Of a DNA stretch of 12,166 nucleotides, positions 6,941 through 12,166 are shown one piece after another (position 1 is the stretch's first letter; each line of letters begins with the position of its first letter). This DNA comes from Planctomycetota bacterium (GTDB lineage Bacteria; Planctomycetota; PUPC01; DSUN01). The position numbers and the translations under genes are program-made. A model generated the notes under the pieces. That model saw only the letters and a list, made by a program, of their open reading frames with translations, did not search any database and had not been told where the DNA came from. The stretch spans positions 1 to 12,166 of the forward strand of contig DAOOIT010000111.1 of the NCBI GenBank assembly GCA_035384565.1, in the 5' to 3' direction.

Positions 6941-7774
6941 TCAACCTCCTTCTCCATCGCCGGAGGCCGGGGGGCCCCCAGCGGAGTCGTGCGGTTCCGC
7001 GGGGATCTGCGACGACTTGCCGATGAACCAGCGGCCTAGCACCACCAGAATGACCACGGTGATCGCCAGTGCAACCACCATGGCCACGGGGTGTTCGGCA
7101 ATCGCCTGCACCCGCTCGCGCGCATATTGCCCAAGCAGGGCCAGCGTCAGGCATCCGGCCCCCGAGCCCACCGCCGTGGCGGAAAGCGTGGAGAACCACG
7201 ACATCCCCAGGATGCGAGCGAGAATCGTCCCGATCACTGCCCCCGTCCCCTGGAACGGGGCGGCCACGAACACAGCCACCCCCACCCACGCCATCCGACG
7301 CATCCAGGGATTCGCCTGGAGCACGCGCCAGCCCGCATCGTGACAGGCCGCCAGCCGCTGGCCTAAGGACCCCATCCTCAGGAACACGCTCATGTTGGCC
7401 AGCATCACCATGGCCGTGGCCACGTCGCCGTAGACCACCGTGCCTGCCAGAATCCACGGGCTCGGAGGATCCGTCTTCGGAACGTATTGGAAAACCTTCA
7501 GGATCACATCGCGCACCACGCCGCCGAAGATGACGAACTTGCCGAAGCCGATGAAGCTCCCGATCTCGATGCCGCTCAGCCAGATCACCATCCCATACCC
7601 TGAGACCAGGGCGGCCGCCAGCAGGATCACGCCGAAGCCCAGGACCGGCCCCACCGTCATCGCAATGCGCAAGCGGCGCGGGAAGCGAAGGCTCGGGTCC
7701 GACTCGGCGAGTTGCTCCGCCAGTTGGTGGAGCCGGCCCTCGTGTGGTCCCCCGGGCGTGGGCGCAACGCTCAT
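6941..7774 (-). CDS. Small multidrug-export-like integral membrane protein (COG2426-like)
   Basis: The 277-residue product has a soluble N-terminus (1-38) and about five to six hydrophobic segments (roughly 39-66, 70-90, 105-130, 162-185, 193-216, 228-250). The segment APFQGTGAVIGTILARILGM (172-191) resembles the P-x-P-G-T-G-A motif of the putative small multidrug export family (Sm_multidrug_ex), with Gln in place of the second Pro. The family name is historical and transport has not been well shown, so substrate and activity are unknown. The C-terminus is a Gly/Pro/Ser-rich tail. The ATG at 7772-7774 is preferred over the longer frame (to 7864), whose extra residues are Arg/Pro-rich; its ribosome binding site is weak (GAGAG). 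It lies 93 nt after the small secreted-protein gene and is coupled to the stress-protein gene downstream. Confidence 0.6.
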   Translation of the reverse strand: MSVAPTPGGPHEGRLHQLAEQLAESDPSLRFPRRLRIAMTVGPVLGFGVILLAAALVSGYGMVIWLSGIEIGSFIGFGKFVIFGGVVRDVILKVFQYVPKTDPPSPWILAGTVVYGDVATAMVMLANMSVFLRMGSLGQRLAACHDAGWRVLQANPWMRRMAWVGVAVFVAAPFQGTGAVIGTILARILGMSWFSTLSATAVGSGAGCLTLALLGQYARERVQAIAEHPVAMVVALAITVVILVVLGRWFIGKSSQIPAEPHDSAGGPPASGDGEGG

Positions 7775-7814
7775 AGCTGCTGGTCTCTCGGTGGCAAGAA
7801 AAGAGCCCCGAACC

Positions 7815-7836
7815 GCCGGCCGGCAGACGGGCCGGC
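7815..7836 (-). terminator. Intercistronic GC-rich hairpin (possible attenuator)
   Basis: GCCGGCC (7815-7821) pairs perfectly with GGCCGGC (7830-7836) across an 8-nt loop, in the 93-nt gap between the secreted-protein gene and the membrane-protein gene. Read on the minus strand, a T-rich stretch (CTCTTTTCTT) begins about ten bases past the stem. That is too distant for a strong intrinsic terminator but compatible with partial termination or transcript processing that lowers expression of the distal genes. Confidence 0.38.
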
Positions 7837-7867
7837 CGCCCGAAGCTCGAAGGTGGCAGCTCAAAGG

Positions 7868-8191
7868 CTACCTCGGCGAGCGCGAGGCCTCGATCGCCGT
7901 GGCCGTAGCTCCCCCCGTCGGGTCCTCGGAGAAGGTCACCACCACTTGGTCACCGGCCTTGAGGTCCGCCAGGGCAGCCCTCCTGCCGTTGAGCGAAATG
8001 GCCGCCGTGCGGGACACGCTCATGTGGTTATCATCGCCATCCTTGTCGGTCACCACGATGCGCCGTTGGTCCGCGTCCACGCTCCGCAGCGTGCCCCGCA
8101 AGGTCCCCGCCAAACACGGAAGGGCCAGCCCCAGGCACACGAGGAAAACGGCCCACCTCAACCCGATACGCACGCCTGTGAGGCCCCACAT
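7868..8191 (-). CDS. Small secreted beta-rich protein (DUF5666-like)
   Basis: The 107-residue product begins with a Sec-type signal: basic residues, the hydrophobic run WAVFLVCLGLALPCLA, then a cleavage-compatible small residue near position 28-29. The mature part follows the pattern GTLRSVDADQRRIVVTDKDG, SRTAAISLNGRRAALADLKAGDQVVVTF and TATAIEA. This is typical of short periplasmic proteins with a small beta-barrel (OB-like) fold, many named DUF5666 or only hypothetical. The ATG at 8189-8191 has GAGGG seven nucleotides upstream and lies about 53 nt after the inferred transcription start. The frame also allows GTG at 8239, which would leave almost no leader. No catalytic residues are seen. 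It leads an apparent operon with the membrane protein and the stress protein. Function is unknown. Confidence 0.72.
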   Translation of the reverse strand: MWGLTGVRIGLRWAVFLVCLGLALPCLAGTLRGTLRSVDADQRRIVVTDKDGDDNHMSVSRTAAISLNGRRAALADLKAGDQVVVTFSEDPTGGATATAIEASRSPR

Positions 8192-8250
8192 GATGTTGCC
8201 CTCGCTTCCTGGCATGCTCCGACGGGATTCCCGAATCACATCCTCGCTCT

Positions 8251-8278
8251 ATTGTATACGCGGCACTGCCGCAGTCAA
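8251..8278 (-). promoter_or_regulatory. Promoter with palindromic spacer upstream of the stress operon
   Basis: On the minus strand, TTGACT (8278-8273), a 16-nt spacer and TACAAT (8256-8251) make a strong sigma70-like promoter, with a start expected near 8244. The spacer contains a perfect 6-bp-arm palindrome with a single central base, GCGGCACTGCCGC at 8260-8272. That is an operator-like site where a bound dimer would occlude RNA polymerase. The promoter sits downstream of the histidine kinase stop at 8317, so the operon can be transcribed independently of it. Confidence 0.58.
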
Positions 8279-8316
8279 GGGCGCGATGGACACCGCGCGG
8301 CCAGAGCGCAGCGCCG

Positions 8317-9573
8317 TCATCCAGCCACCTCACCCCGGTCCGAGGCAGGCCCCAGCGGCAGGCGCACCCGGGCGTGGGTGCCTTTGCCCGGCTCCGATCC
8401 GATCAGGATCCGCCCGCCGTGGTCGTCCACAATCTTCGCGGCCACGGTGAGCCCGATGCCGGTGCCCCCCGACTTGGTGCTGAAGAACGGGTCGAAAATT
8501 CTCGCGAGTTGCTCGGGCTCGATGCCGCGGCCCGTGTCCGAGATGGTCACGATCACCCCATCCCGGCCGCGCTCGCTGGCCACTGTCACCTCGCCCGCCC
8601 TCGGAATCGCCTCGAACGCGTTCCGGATCAGGTTCGCGAACGCCTGCTCGAGCTGCGAGGCGTCCGCGAGGATCGGAGGGAGGGCGGGCTCGAGCTTCTC
8701 CGTCACGCGAATCCGTTTGCCCTCTCGCGCGGGCTCGCACTGGACGAGCGCGCGCTGGAGCGCCAGATTCACGTCCGTGGGCACCTTCCGGGGCTCGCCG
8801 GGCTTCACAAAGTCCATGATGCCCCCCAGCAGCCGCTCGAGGCGCTCGGTCTCCTCCACGATGATCGTGGCGTAGCGTGCCGCCTGGGGGGGCAGCGCGC
8901 GCACCCGCAGGATCCGCCGCCCGAAACCGCCGATGGTCGAGAGAGGGTTGCGGATCTCGTGCGCCACGCGCGACGTCAACCGCCCCACGTCCGCCAGCCG
9001 CTCGCTGAGGATGAGCTGGCACTGGGCCTGCCGGAGTTGCGCAAGCTGCCGCTCCAGGGCCTCGTGCGTGTCGGTGGCGTGGAGGGCCAGCCCCACCACG
9101 TTCGCAATGGCCTCCAGCGCCAGGCGGTCGCTCTCCCCGAACGAGTCGGCCTCGCGGCACTCCACGTCTATCACCGCCACGATATTCCCATCCTTCACCA
9201 CGGGCGTGCACAGCTCGGACGCGCAATGCACCTCGCGGCCCGGCGGCTGCACGTAGCGTGGGTCCTTCGAAGCATCGGCCACGATCACGGTCCGCCTCTC
9301 GCGCACGGCCAGGCCGATCACCCCCACCTCCAGCGGCTGGCGGTACGCCGGCTCGCGGTCCATCTCGCGCGGAGGGGCCTGCGCCACGAGCACCACCTCC
9401 GCCTCGGCCGGGCGCACCTCGAACACCGAGGCCTCGAAGTACGAGAAGTGACGCACGATCGACTCGGCGACCGCCCGGTAGATCCCCTCGCGCGAAGGGA
9501 GCCCCAGGGCCACCTGGCTCACCTCATTGATCACCTGGAACCGAGCCAGCACCCGCCCGTCCTGGGCCTCCAC
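8317..9573 (-). CDS. GAF-domain soluble sensor histidine kinase
   Basis: The 418-residue product has a GAF domain (about 15-165; GVIGLAVRERRTVIVADASKDPRYV and CTPVVKDGNIVAVIDVE are typical), a coiled linker (165-190), and a HisKA/HATPase core. The phospho-accepting His205 lies in VAHEIRNPL. The N-box is QAFANLIRNAFEA (310-322), G1 is DTGRG (346-350), the F-box is DPFF (361-364) and G2 is GTGIGL (370-375), so every catalytic box is present. No transmembrane segment is seen, so it should sense a cytoplasmic signal or small ligand through GAF. No response regulator is adjacent, making it an orphan in this window. The GTG at 9573 is chosen because AGGAG precedes it by seven nucleotides and the promoter leaves a 27-nt leader. 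An ATG at 9588 would have only about 12 nt of leader and a poor ribosome binding site. Confidence 0.9.
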   Translation of the reverse strand: MEAQDGRVLARFQVINEVSQVALGLPSREGIYRAVAESIVRHFSYFEASVFEVRPAEAEVVLVAQAPPREMDREPAYRQPLEVGVIGLAVRERRTVIVADASKDPRYVQPPGREVHCASELCTPVVKDGNIVAVIDVECREADSFGESDRLALEAIANVVGLALHATDTHEALERQLAQLRQAQCQLILSERLADVGRLTSRVAHEIRNPLSTIGGFGRRILRVRALPPQAARYATIIVEETERLERLLGGIMDFVKPGEPRKVPTDVNLALQRALVQCEPAREGKRIRVTEKLEPALPPILADASQLEQAFANLIRNAFEAIPRAGEVTVASERGRDGVIVTISDTGRGIEPEQLARIFDPFFSTKSGGTGIGLTVAAKIVDDHGGRILIGSEPGKGTHARVRLPLGPASDRGEVAG

Positions 9574-9607
9574 GGCTCCTCTCCTCATCGTTCCCGCCCC
9601 GTGTCGG

Positions 9608-9635
9608 AGTATACAGGAATCCCTCAGCGGATCAA
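9608..9635 (-). promoter_or_regulatory. Promoter of the histidine kinase gene
   Basis: On the minus strand, TTGATC (9635-9630), a 16-nt spacer and TATACT (9613-9608) give a good sigma70-like promoter with a start expected near 9601. This position helps decide the start codon, because it leaves enough leader only for the GTG at 9573. Confidence 0.52.
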
Positions 9636-9720
9636 TGCCGCACACCTCGCCCAGTAGGACCCCCAGCCCTGGCGGTTCAGTTGCCGCTCGCCCGCACTGT
9701 CTTGGAAACCAGACACGCGC

Positions 9721-9852
9721 CGCCATACCTGCTCAACTCTCTCGCCGCCGGGAGTTGAGCAAGTATGGCGCTTTGGCGATCCGGGCTGCTCTATGGCCTT
9801 TCCGCCCATACTTGCTCAAATCTCTCCCCCTCTCGGTTGAGCAAGTATGGCG
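9721..9852. repeat. Two tandem palindromic hairpin repeats with CCATACTTGCTCAA arms
   Basis: The first unit pairs 9721-9739 with 9752-9770, with 18 of 19 positions complementary and a 12-nt loop. The second pairs 9806-9819 with 9837-9850, perfect over 14 bp with a 17-nt loop. All four arms carry the same core (CCATACTTGCTCAA or its complement, one copy with a C for the second T of ACTT), so the region holds two copies of one palindromic element about 83 nt apart. The loops are different pyrimidine-rich sequences. The unit resembles REP/BIME-like or small MITE-like elements. It lies in the divergent spacer, not next to a stop codon. Confidence 0.72.
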
Positions 9853-9854
9853 CC

Positions 9855-10037
9855 ACGCCTCGTCCCTATTGGACGCGGGAGCGTCCCAATGTTCGCCCCC
9901 ACGCAGAGCGTAGGGGCGAGAGACGCTGCAATCACGCCTCGTCCCTACACTCCGCTTCGGGACGCGTCCTTTGGCCTTTCCTCACTCCTCGTCCCTACGC
10001 TCCGCGTGGGGACGCATCTCTTGGCCGCTCCGCGGCC
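9855..10037. repeat. Cluster of CCTCGTCCCTA-type palindromic repeats
   Basis: CCTCGTCCCTA occurs in direct orientation at 9858, 9937 and 9987; the last two units run in parallel for about 40 nt with an exact 50-nt period (9937-9976 against 9987-10026). Most units are palindromic: 9991-10011 pairs CGTCCCTACGC-like with GCGTGGGGACG-like arms, and the segment around 9895-9920 is an inverted relative (CGCCCCCACGC and GCGTAGGGGCG arms). The unit at 9870-9890 pairs GGACGC with GCGTCC around GGGA. The cluster ends in the hairpin GGCCGC/GCGGCC (10023-10028, 10032-10037). These look like a dispersed palindromic family inserted repeatedly; spacing and unit structure do not fit CRISPR. Confidence 0.62.
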
Positions 10038-10065
10038 GCTTCTTTGCGGATTGGAGAGCCATCCC

Positions 10066-10127
10066 AACCTCCCGCGGGTCCGCAACCCGCGGGAGGTTCG
10101 TGCGGCCGGCGACGTTCGTCGTGCCGC
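10066..10127. repeat. Two further strong hairpins upstream of the HEAT operon
   Basis: AACCTCCCGCGGGT (10066-10079) pairs perfectly with its complement at 10085-10098 over a 5-nt loop. Immediately after, GCGGC (10102-10106) and CGACG (10110-10114) pair with CGTCG (10117-10121) and GCCGC (10123-10127) to form a second interrupted stem. Neither is followed by a T-tract on either strand, so they are more likely dispersed palindromes or structural elements than terminators. Confidence 0.55.
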
Positions 10128-10168
10128 TCTCAGCCCGCACTGGAGCACTCAACACCATACGCGCGCTG

Positions 10169-10196
10169 TTGACTCCCCAGCGCACACTCATATAGA
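10169..10196 (+). promoter_or_regulatory. Sigma70-type promoter of the HEAT-protein operon
   Basis: TTGACT (10169-10174), a 16-nt spacer and TATAGA (10191-10196) lie 32 nt before the ATG at 10229. The local AT-rich step stands out in otherwise GC-rich sequence. GGGGAAG (10219-10225) serves as ribosome binding site. Confidence 0.58.
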
Positions 10197-10228
10197 ATGG
10201 ACTTAGATGACGGCTACTGGGGAAGAGA

Positions 10229-11284
10229 ATGCCCAACACATGCACTCGAGCGCTGATGACGGCCTGGCTGCTGTTGCCCGTCGGCACAGCGGGTGCCGTG
10301 CCGATGGACCCGCCGCCCACCGATGCGCCCCGCAAGGACAAGCAGCCCCCTGCCCCCAAGCCCGATGCGGTGGCCGCGCTCATCGCCGCGCTCGGAGCGA
10401 CCGACTGGCAGTCGCGCGATAAGGCCCTTCGCGAGCTCGTGGCACTGGGCGACGCCGCGCGCCCGGCCCTCCGTGAGGCCACTCGGAGCCGGGACGCCGA
10501 GGTCCGCTGGCGCGCCACCTATGCCCTGTCGCTGCTCGACATTGCGTTGGAGCCCGCCCAGACCGACCCCGCGCGCGTTCTCTATGCCTCGGCGGCGCGC
10601 GCCCGAGCCCAGGCCGACGGCCTCGAGGCCGCCCGCCAGCTCTACACCGAGGTTCTCGAGCGCTTCCCCAACACCCGCTGGGCCGAGGCCGCGCGCGAGC
10701 GCCTCGCCGCCATCCGCGGGCCCAAGGCCCCGGGCAGTCGGCCGGCAGCCACACCCGAGGCCATTCAGCAGCTCATCGCTTCGCTGGGCCAGCCGGCCTG
10801 GGCCGAACGCCAGCGCGCCTCACGCGAACTCGCCGCGCTCGGGGCCGCGGCACGCCCAGCCCTCGAGGCCGCGTCTCAGAGCGCGGACCCCGAGGTCGCG
10901 TGGCGGGCGAAGGCGCTCCTTCAACGCCTCCAGCCCCCCCAGGACCCCGCCGCCAAGCCCCGCGGCGAGGGCAAGCTCATGGTCGAGGTCCTCGGCCAGG
11001 GCGCACCGCACGAACGCCGGGAGTTCGAGCCGAACGACCTCGACGCCCTCGCCCGAGCGCTCGCGGCCGATGATGCCGGCGATGTCGCCCGCGCCCGCGA
11101 AGTTCTGCTCAACCTGGGCGCCGATGCCGTGCCGCCGCTCTTGCGCGCCCTGGAGGCCTGCGACGAGACGACCACCGTCGAGATCATAGACCTGCTCCGC
11201 CAGATCACCCGGCAGCCCCTGGGCTTCGACCCCGCTCTGTGGCTGGCCTGGTGGCGCGAGCAGGGCGAGCGAGGGCCTCGTTGA
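10229..11284 (+). CDS. Secreted HEAT-repeat protein
   Basis: The 351-residue product starts with a Sec-type signal (about 1-23: basic start, ALMTAWLLLPVGTAGA), then a Pro/Lys-rich linker (27-45). HEAT-like modules lie at about 46-105 and 175-235: LIAALGATDWQSRDKALRELVALG with DAEVRWRA, and LIASLGQPAWAERQRASRELAALG with DPEVAWRA. They are two copies of one module. Between them, 113-163 resembles a TPR-type helix pair (ARQLYTEVLERFPNTRWAEAARERLA). A third HEAT-like region spans 265-328, ending in GFDPALWLAWWRE, a common close of planctomycete HEAT proteins. No catalytic motif is seen; it is probably a periplasmic protein-interaction scaffold. The next gene starts one nucleotide after its stop, so the two form an operon. 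Confidence 0.8.
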   Translation: MPNTCTRALMTAWLLLPVGTAGAVPMDPPPTDAPRKDKQPPAPKPDAVAALIAALGATDWQSRDKALRELVALGDAARPALREATRSRDAEVRWRATYALSLLDIALEPAQTDPARVLYASAARARAQADGLEAARQLYTEVLERFPNTRWAEAARERLAAIRGPKAPGSRPAATPEAIQQLIASLGQPAWAERQRASRELAALGAAARPALEAASQSADPEVAWRAKALLQRLQPPQDPAAKPRGEGKLMVEVLGQGAPHERREFEPNDLDALARALAADDAGDVARAREVLLNLGADAVPPLLRALEACDETTTVEIIDLLRQITRQPLGFDPALWLAWWREQGERGPR

Positions 11285-11285
11285 C

Positions 11286-12119
11286 ATGCCGCGCGTCCCC
11301 AAGGTTTCCCCTCCCTTTCTCGTGCTCCTCCTCGCGGCCGCGCTGGGCGCCGCGGGCGAGCCTCCCCTGCCGGCCGACCCGGCGGCCCTTGTCCCGCGCC
11401 TCGGCGATCCGGCCTGTGCGGCGCGCGACGCGGCCCTCGAGGCCCTGGTGGCCCTCGGCCCCAAGGCCGTGCCCGCCCTCCAGAAGGCCGCCGAGGGCAG
11501 CGACGCCGAGGTCCGCTGGCGCGCCCTCGCGGCCTTGCGGCGCATCCACTGGCAGATCGGGCCGAAGCTGGCGGAACGCATCGGCGACCTGATGGACGGC
11601 TTCGAGAAGCGCCCCATCGGCCAGCGCGAGATGGTCTGCCGCGACCTGGCCATCGTCGGTCTGAGCGACTCCATCCCCACCCTCAAGCGCATCCTGGCCA
11701 CCGACCCGAGCAACGCGGTGCGTCAGGCGGCGGCTCGCGCACTGGTGCTCCTGGGCGACGAGGGCATCGCGGCCCTCCTCGAAGCCGGCGTGAAGACCGA
11801 TGGCCTCAACCCCTACACCGTCGCGGTCAGGATCCACCTCGGCAACTCGTACCTCGAGCGCTCCGAGTATGAGAAGGCCCTCGAACAATACAAGAAAGCC
11901 ATCGAGCTCGAGCCCAAGAACTCCATCGTCCTCTACAACGTCGCCTGCACCTATTCCCGGATGAAGAAGATCGAGGAGGCCCTGGACGCCCTCGAGCGCG
12001 CCGTCGAGTGCGGCTACCGCGACGTCGGCTGGATGGAGAAGGACGCCGACCTCGACAACCTGCGCGACGAGGCCCGCTACAAGGCCCTCGTCCGCCGCCT
12101 CCGCGAGAAGGCCGACTAG
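11286..12119 (+). CDS. Secreted HEAT and TPR repeat protein
   Basis: The 277-residue product has a Sec-type signal (about 1-24, FLVLLLAAALGAAG). HEAT-like helices follow at about 33-92 (LVPRLGDPACAARDAALEALVALGPKAVPAL, then DAEVRWRALAALRRI) and 110-168. Two TPR units come next at about 177-210 (VAVRIHLGNSYLERSEYEKALEQYKKAIELEP) and 211-244 (SIVLYNVACTYSRMKKIEEALDALERAVECG). The tail, KDADLDNLRDEARYKALVRRL, is the common closing helix of TPR proteins of this type. It is paralogous to the upstream HEAT protein in its first module, including a 24-nt identical stretch (10493-10516 and 11502-11525). It is predicted periplasmic and to mediate protein contacts; no enzyme motif is visible. Its TAG stop overlaps the CTAG boundary of the right-hand flanking repeat. 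Confidence 0.82.
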   Translation: MPRVPKVSPPFLVLLLAAALGAAGEPPLPADPAALVPRLGDPACAARDAALEALVALGPKAVPALQKAAEGSDAEVRWRALAALRRIHWQIGPKLAERIGDLMDGFEKRPIGQREMVCRDLAIVGLSDSIPTLKRILATDPSNAVRQAAARALVLLGDEGIAALLEAGVKTDGLNPYTVAVRIHLGNSYLERSEYEKALEQYKKAIELEPKNSIVLYNVACTYSRMKKIEEALDALERAVECGYRDVGWMEKDADLDNLRDEARYKALVRRLREKAD

Positions 12120-12150
12120 GAGCCTGTCCGAGAATCCGCGTGAGGCTGCG
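12116..12150 (+). repeat. Right copy of edge-flanking inverted repeat
   Basis: This copy begins with CTAG, whose TAG is the stop codon of the HEAT/TPR gene, and continues with GAGCCTGTCCGAGAATCC. It matches the reverse complement of bases 21-54 with two mismatches and one gap in 35 columns. Sequence through 12166 remains loosely similar to the far left edge. GAATC (12132-12136) and GATTC (12159-12163) could pair as a short hairpin. A dispersed multicopy repeat is the simplest explanation. Confidence 0.75.
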
Positions 12151-12166
12151 ACGCCGCCGATTCGGG

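Noticed and set aside
5973..7457. 494-codon minus-strand open frame
   Set aside because: Gly/Arg-rich composition without motifs, overlapping three genes with clear family signatures in other frames; typical of high-GC shadow frames.
8105..8191. Lipoprotein signal in the small secreted protein (ALPC)
   Set aside because: A Pro precedes the Cys where a lipobox needs Gly, Ala or Ser, so ordinary Sec cleavage is more likely.
8374..9657. 427-codon plus-strand open frame
   Set aside because: Antisense to the histidine kinase, whose H, N, G1, F and G2 boxes are all present; His/Arg/Leu-rich with no recognisable domain.
9721..10100. CRISPR array
   Set aside because: Units are palindromic, in mixed orientation, unevenly spaced and of several families; there is no uniform repeat-spacer pattern and no cas gene.
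1..12166. Composite transposon bounded by the edge repeats
   Set aside because: No transposase, integrase or resolvase is encoded and the cargo looks chromosomal; an assembly break at a dispersed repeat explains the position better. Kept only as an alternative in findings.

Overview
The window is GC-rich bacterial chromosome, most like an environmental planctomycete or a related member of the PVC/FCB assemblage. The evidence is indirect: a secreted PQQ-like beta-propeller protein with the WPQWRGP signature, HEAT/TPR proteins with Sec signals, a short GH29-like protein, and intergenic regions packed with palindromic repeats. There is no rRNA, tRNA, transposase, integrase, phage gene or CRISPR array, so the taxonomic call is an inference.

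Left part (1-3579): a 5'-incomplete GH29/alpha-L-fucosidase-like gene, a repeat-rich spacer, and an M14 zinc-carboxypeptidase-like gene, both on the plus strand. The M14 gene converges, with a 15-nt gap, on a minus-strand gene for a secreted beta-propeller protein. Middle (3580-6159): a 303-bp divergent spacer leads into three plus-strand genes: a class I methyltransferase-like protein, a YycJ/WalJ-type metallo-beta-lactamase-fold protein with a TTG start, and a 99-residue cysteine-rich zinc-ribbon protein. Two strong hairpins separate the last two.

Right-middle (6161-9573, all minus strand): a soluble GAF-domain sensor histidine kinase with its own promoter. It is followed by a second promoter driving a small secreted beta-rich protein, a small-multidrug-export-like membrane protein and a tandem universal stress protein. 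The last two are tightly coupled, because the stress protein's ribosome binding site lies inside the end of the membrane gene. This resembles a stress-response unit.

Far right (9574-12166): a spacer of about 650 bp made largely of palindromic repeat units of several kinds, then a good sigma70-type promoter and a two-gene operon of secreted HEAT and HEAT/TPR proteins that share a recently duplicated or conserved module.

The most striking non-gene signal is a repeat of about 35 bp found at both extremes of the window in inverted orientation (21-54 and 12116-12150). It abuts both edge genes: it underlies the apparent N-terminus of the GH29-like gene and overlaps the stop codon of the HEAT/TPR gene. 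The simplest reading is a dispersed multicopy element at which a contig assembly ended. I do not see convincing evidence for a new defence or metabolic system. The best leads are the repeat families, the operator-like palindrome in the stress-operon promoter, and the HEAT-protein pair.
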